Shown here: piece by piece, positions 63,721-64,000 of the stretch
How the letters are laid out: every line of letters starts with the position of its first letter
Numbering within the stretch: position 1 is the stretch's first letter
NCBI GenBank assembly: GCA_016716185.1
Contig: JADJWV010000002.1
Location: 62,001 to 126,000 of the forward strand
Length of the DNA stretch: 64,000 nucleotides
Direction of reading: 5' to 3'
DNA from: Saprospiraceae bacterium
GTDB lineage: Bacteria > Bacteroidota > Bacteroidia > Chitinophagales > Saprospiraceae
Made by a program: the position numbers and the translations under genes
The notes under the pieces: generated by a model
What the model was told of the DNA's origin: nothing
Database searches by the model: none
What the model saw: the letters and a program-made list of their open reading frames with translations, nothing else

Positions 63721-64000
63721 TAAAGAATATTTGCCATTTGTTCTTTGATTTTTTCGAGATCATCTTTCATATTGACCACCAGTTTTTGGATGGGTGAAAA
63801 TTGCGCTTTCGAACCGAGTGTATTGATCTCCCGGCCTATTTCCTGGCTGATGAAATTAAGTTTTCGGGATTTGATCATTCCTTTTTTATTCAGTTCCTCG
63901 AGAAAATATTCGCAATGTTGCTTGAGGCGGACTTTTTCTTCGGTGATATCGAGGCGTTCCAGATAATAAATGATCTCTTGTTCGAAGCGATTGCGGTCGA
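63720..64000 (-). CDS. yicC: YicC-family endoribonuclease, C-terminal part (gene runs off the window)
   Basis: The frame read on the minus strand from 64000 down to the stop at 63720 has no internal stop and encodes the conserved YicC C-terminus: ERLDITEEKVRLKQH, KLNFISQEIGREINTLGSK and KDDLEKIKEQMANIL. YicC proteins are RNases in E. coli and related bacteria and usually precede gmk. The N-terminal two thirds lie beyond the right edge. Confidence 0.9.
   Translation of the reverse strand, partial: DRNRFEQEIIYYLERLDITEEKVRLKQHCEYFLEELNKKGMIKSRKLNFISQEIGREINTLGSKAQFSPIQKLVVNMKDDLEKIKEQMANIL

Noticed and set aside
1..64000. tRNA, rRNA, phage genes, transposases, toxin-antitoxin pairs or known defence islands
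   Set aside because: No sequence matching any of these was recognised in the gaps or among the genes.

Overview
The window looks like a chromosome segment of a Bacteroidota bacterium, most probably from the Saprospiraceae / environmental Bacteroidota side of the phylum. Evidence: type IX secretion (T9SS) C-terminal sorting domains on several large secreted proteins, a PorW/SprE-like T9SS lipoprotein, a PorE-like TPR/PD40/OmpA protein, the birA-rsfS-ftsH block, promoters of the Bacteroidota type (TTG, about 19-21 nt, TAnnTTTG), and little Shine-Dalgarno signal. Genus and family are inference. No rRNA, tRNA, CRISPR array, phage or transposase gene was recognised.

Layout. 1-17.9 kb holds housekeeping and envelope genes: a TPR protein running in from the left, a DUF937 protein, ftsH, rsfS, birA, a P-type cation ATPase, an M23 peptidase, the PorW/SprE-like lipoprotein, a ComF-family protein, an HtrA/Deg protease, a SPOR protein and a YedK/HMCES-type protein. 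18.1-34.8 kb is an island of secreted proteins: three multidomain T9SS substrates sharing one fibronectin-III plus sorting-domain tail and one 3' terminator cassette (one is an M36 metallopeptidase, one carries glycine-rich, LamG and C-type lectin modules), a fourth built on five Cys-rich repeats of about 124 residues, and small secreted or lipid-anchored proteins. 35.1-47.5 kb has a Wzi/RemB-like barrel, cinA, a lone 2-oxoacid dehydrogenase E2, the PorE-like protein, a TfoX-domain protein, mfd and a GHMP kinase. 47.6-63.2 kb is one co-directional surface-polysaccharide locus: a Wzz-like protein, a winged-helix regulator, two nucleotide-sugar dehydrogenases, a WbpE/D/B/I-type set for a 2,3-diacetamido uronic acid, a NeuB/NeuC/NeuA set for a nonulosonic (sialic-like) acid, a heparinase II/III-fold protein, two glycosyltransferases and a methyltransferase. 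Convergent gmk and a partial yicC close the window. No flippase, polymerase or initiating sugar-phosphate transferase is visible, so the polysaccharide locus is incomplete here.

How it works together. T9SS components and T9SS cargo occur side by side, and the Wzz/Neu/Wbp locus would supply acidic sugars for a surface glycan; together they suggest a cell investing in secreted adhesins or enzymes and extracellular matrix.

Unexplained structure. A 16-bp inverted repeat, ACTAACR-NN-YGTTAGT, recurs in about fifteen exact or degenerate copies, both between and inside genes. Minisatellite-like arrays (mostly 7-8 bp period, different sequence each time) sit just past the stop codons of genes. A hairpin GATCCC-GGA-GGGATC occurs six times in one 0.8-kb gene-free stretch. 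Extreme homopolymer blocks (1.6-2.0 kb, 6.5 kb) look like failed consensus. Three genes (mfd, the fourth secreted protein, the PorE-like protein) are each broken by a single frameshift, which may be sequencing error.
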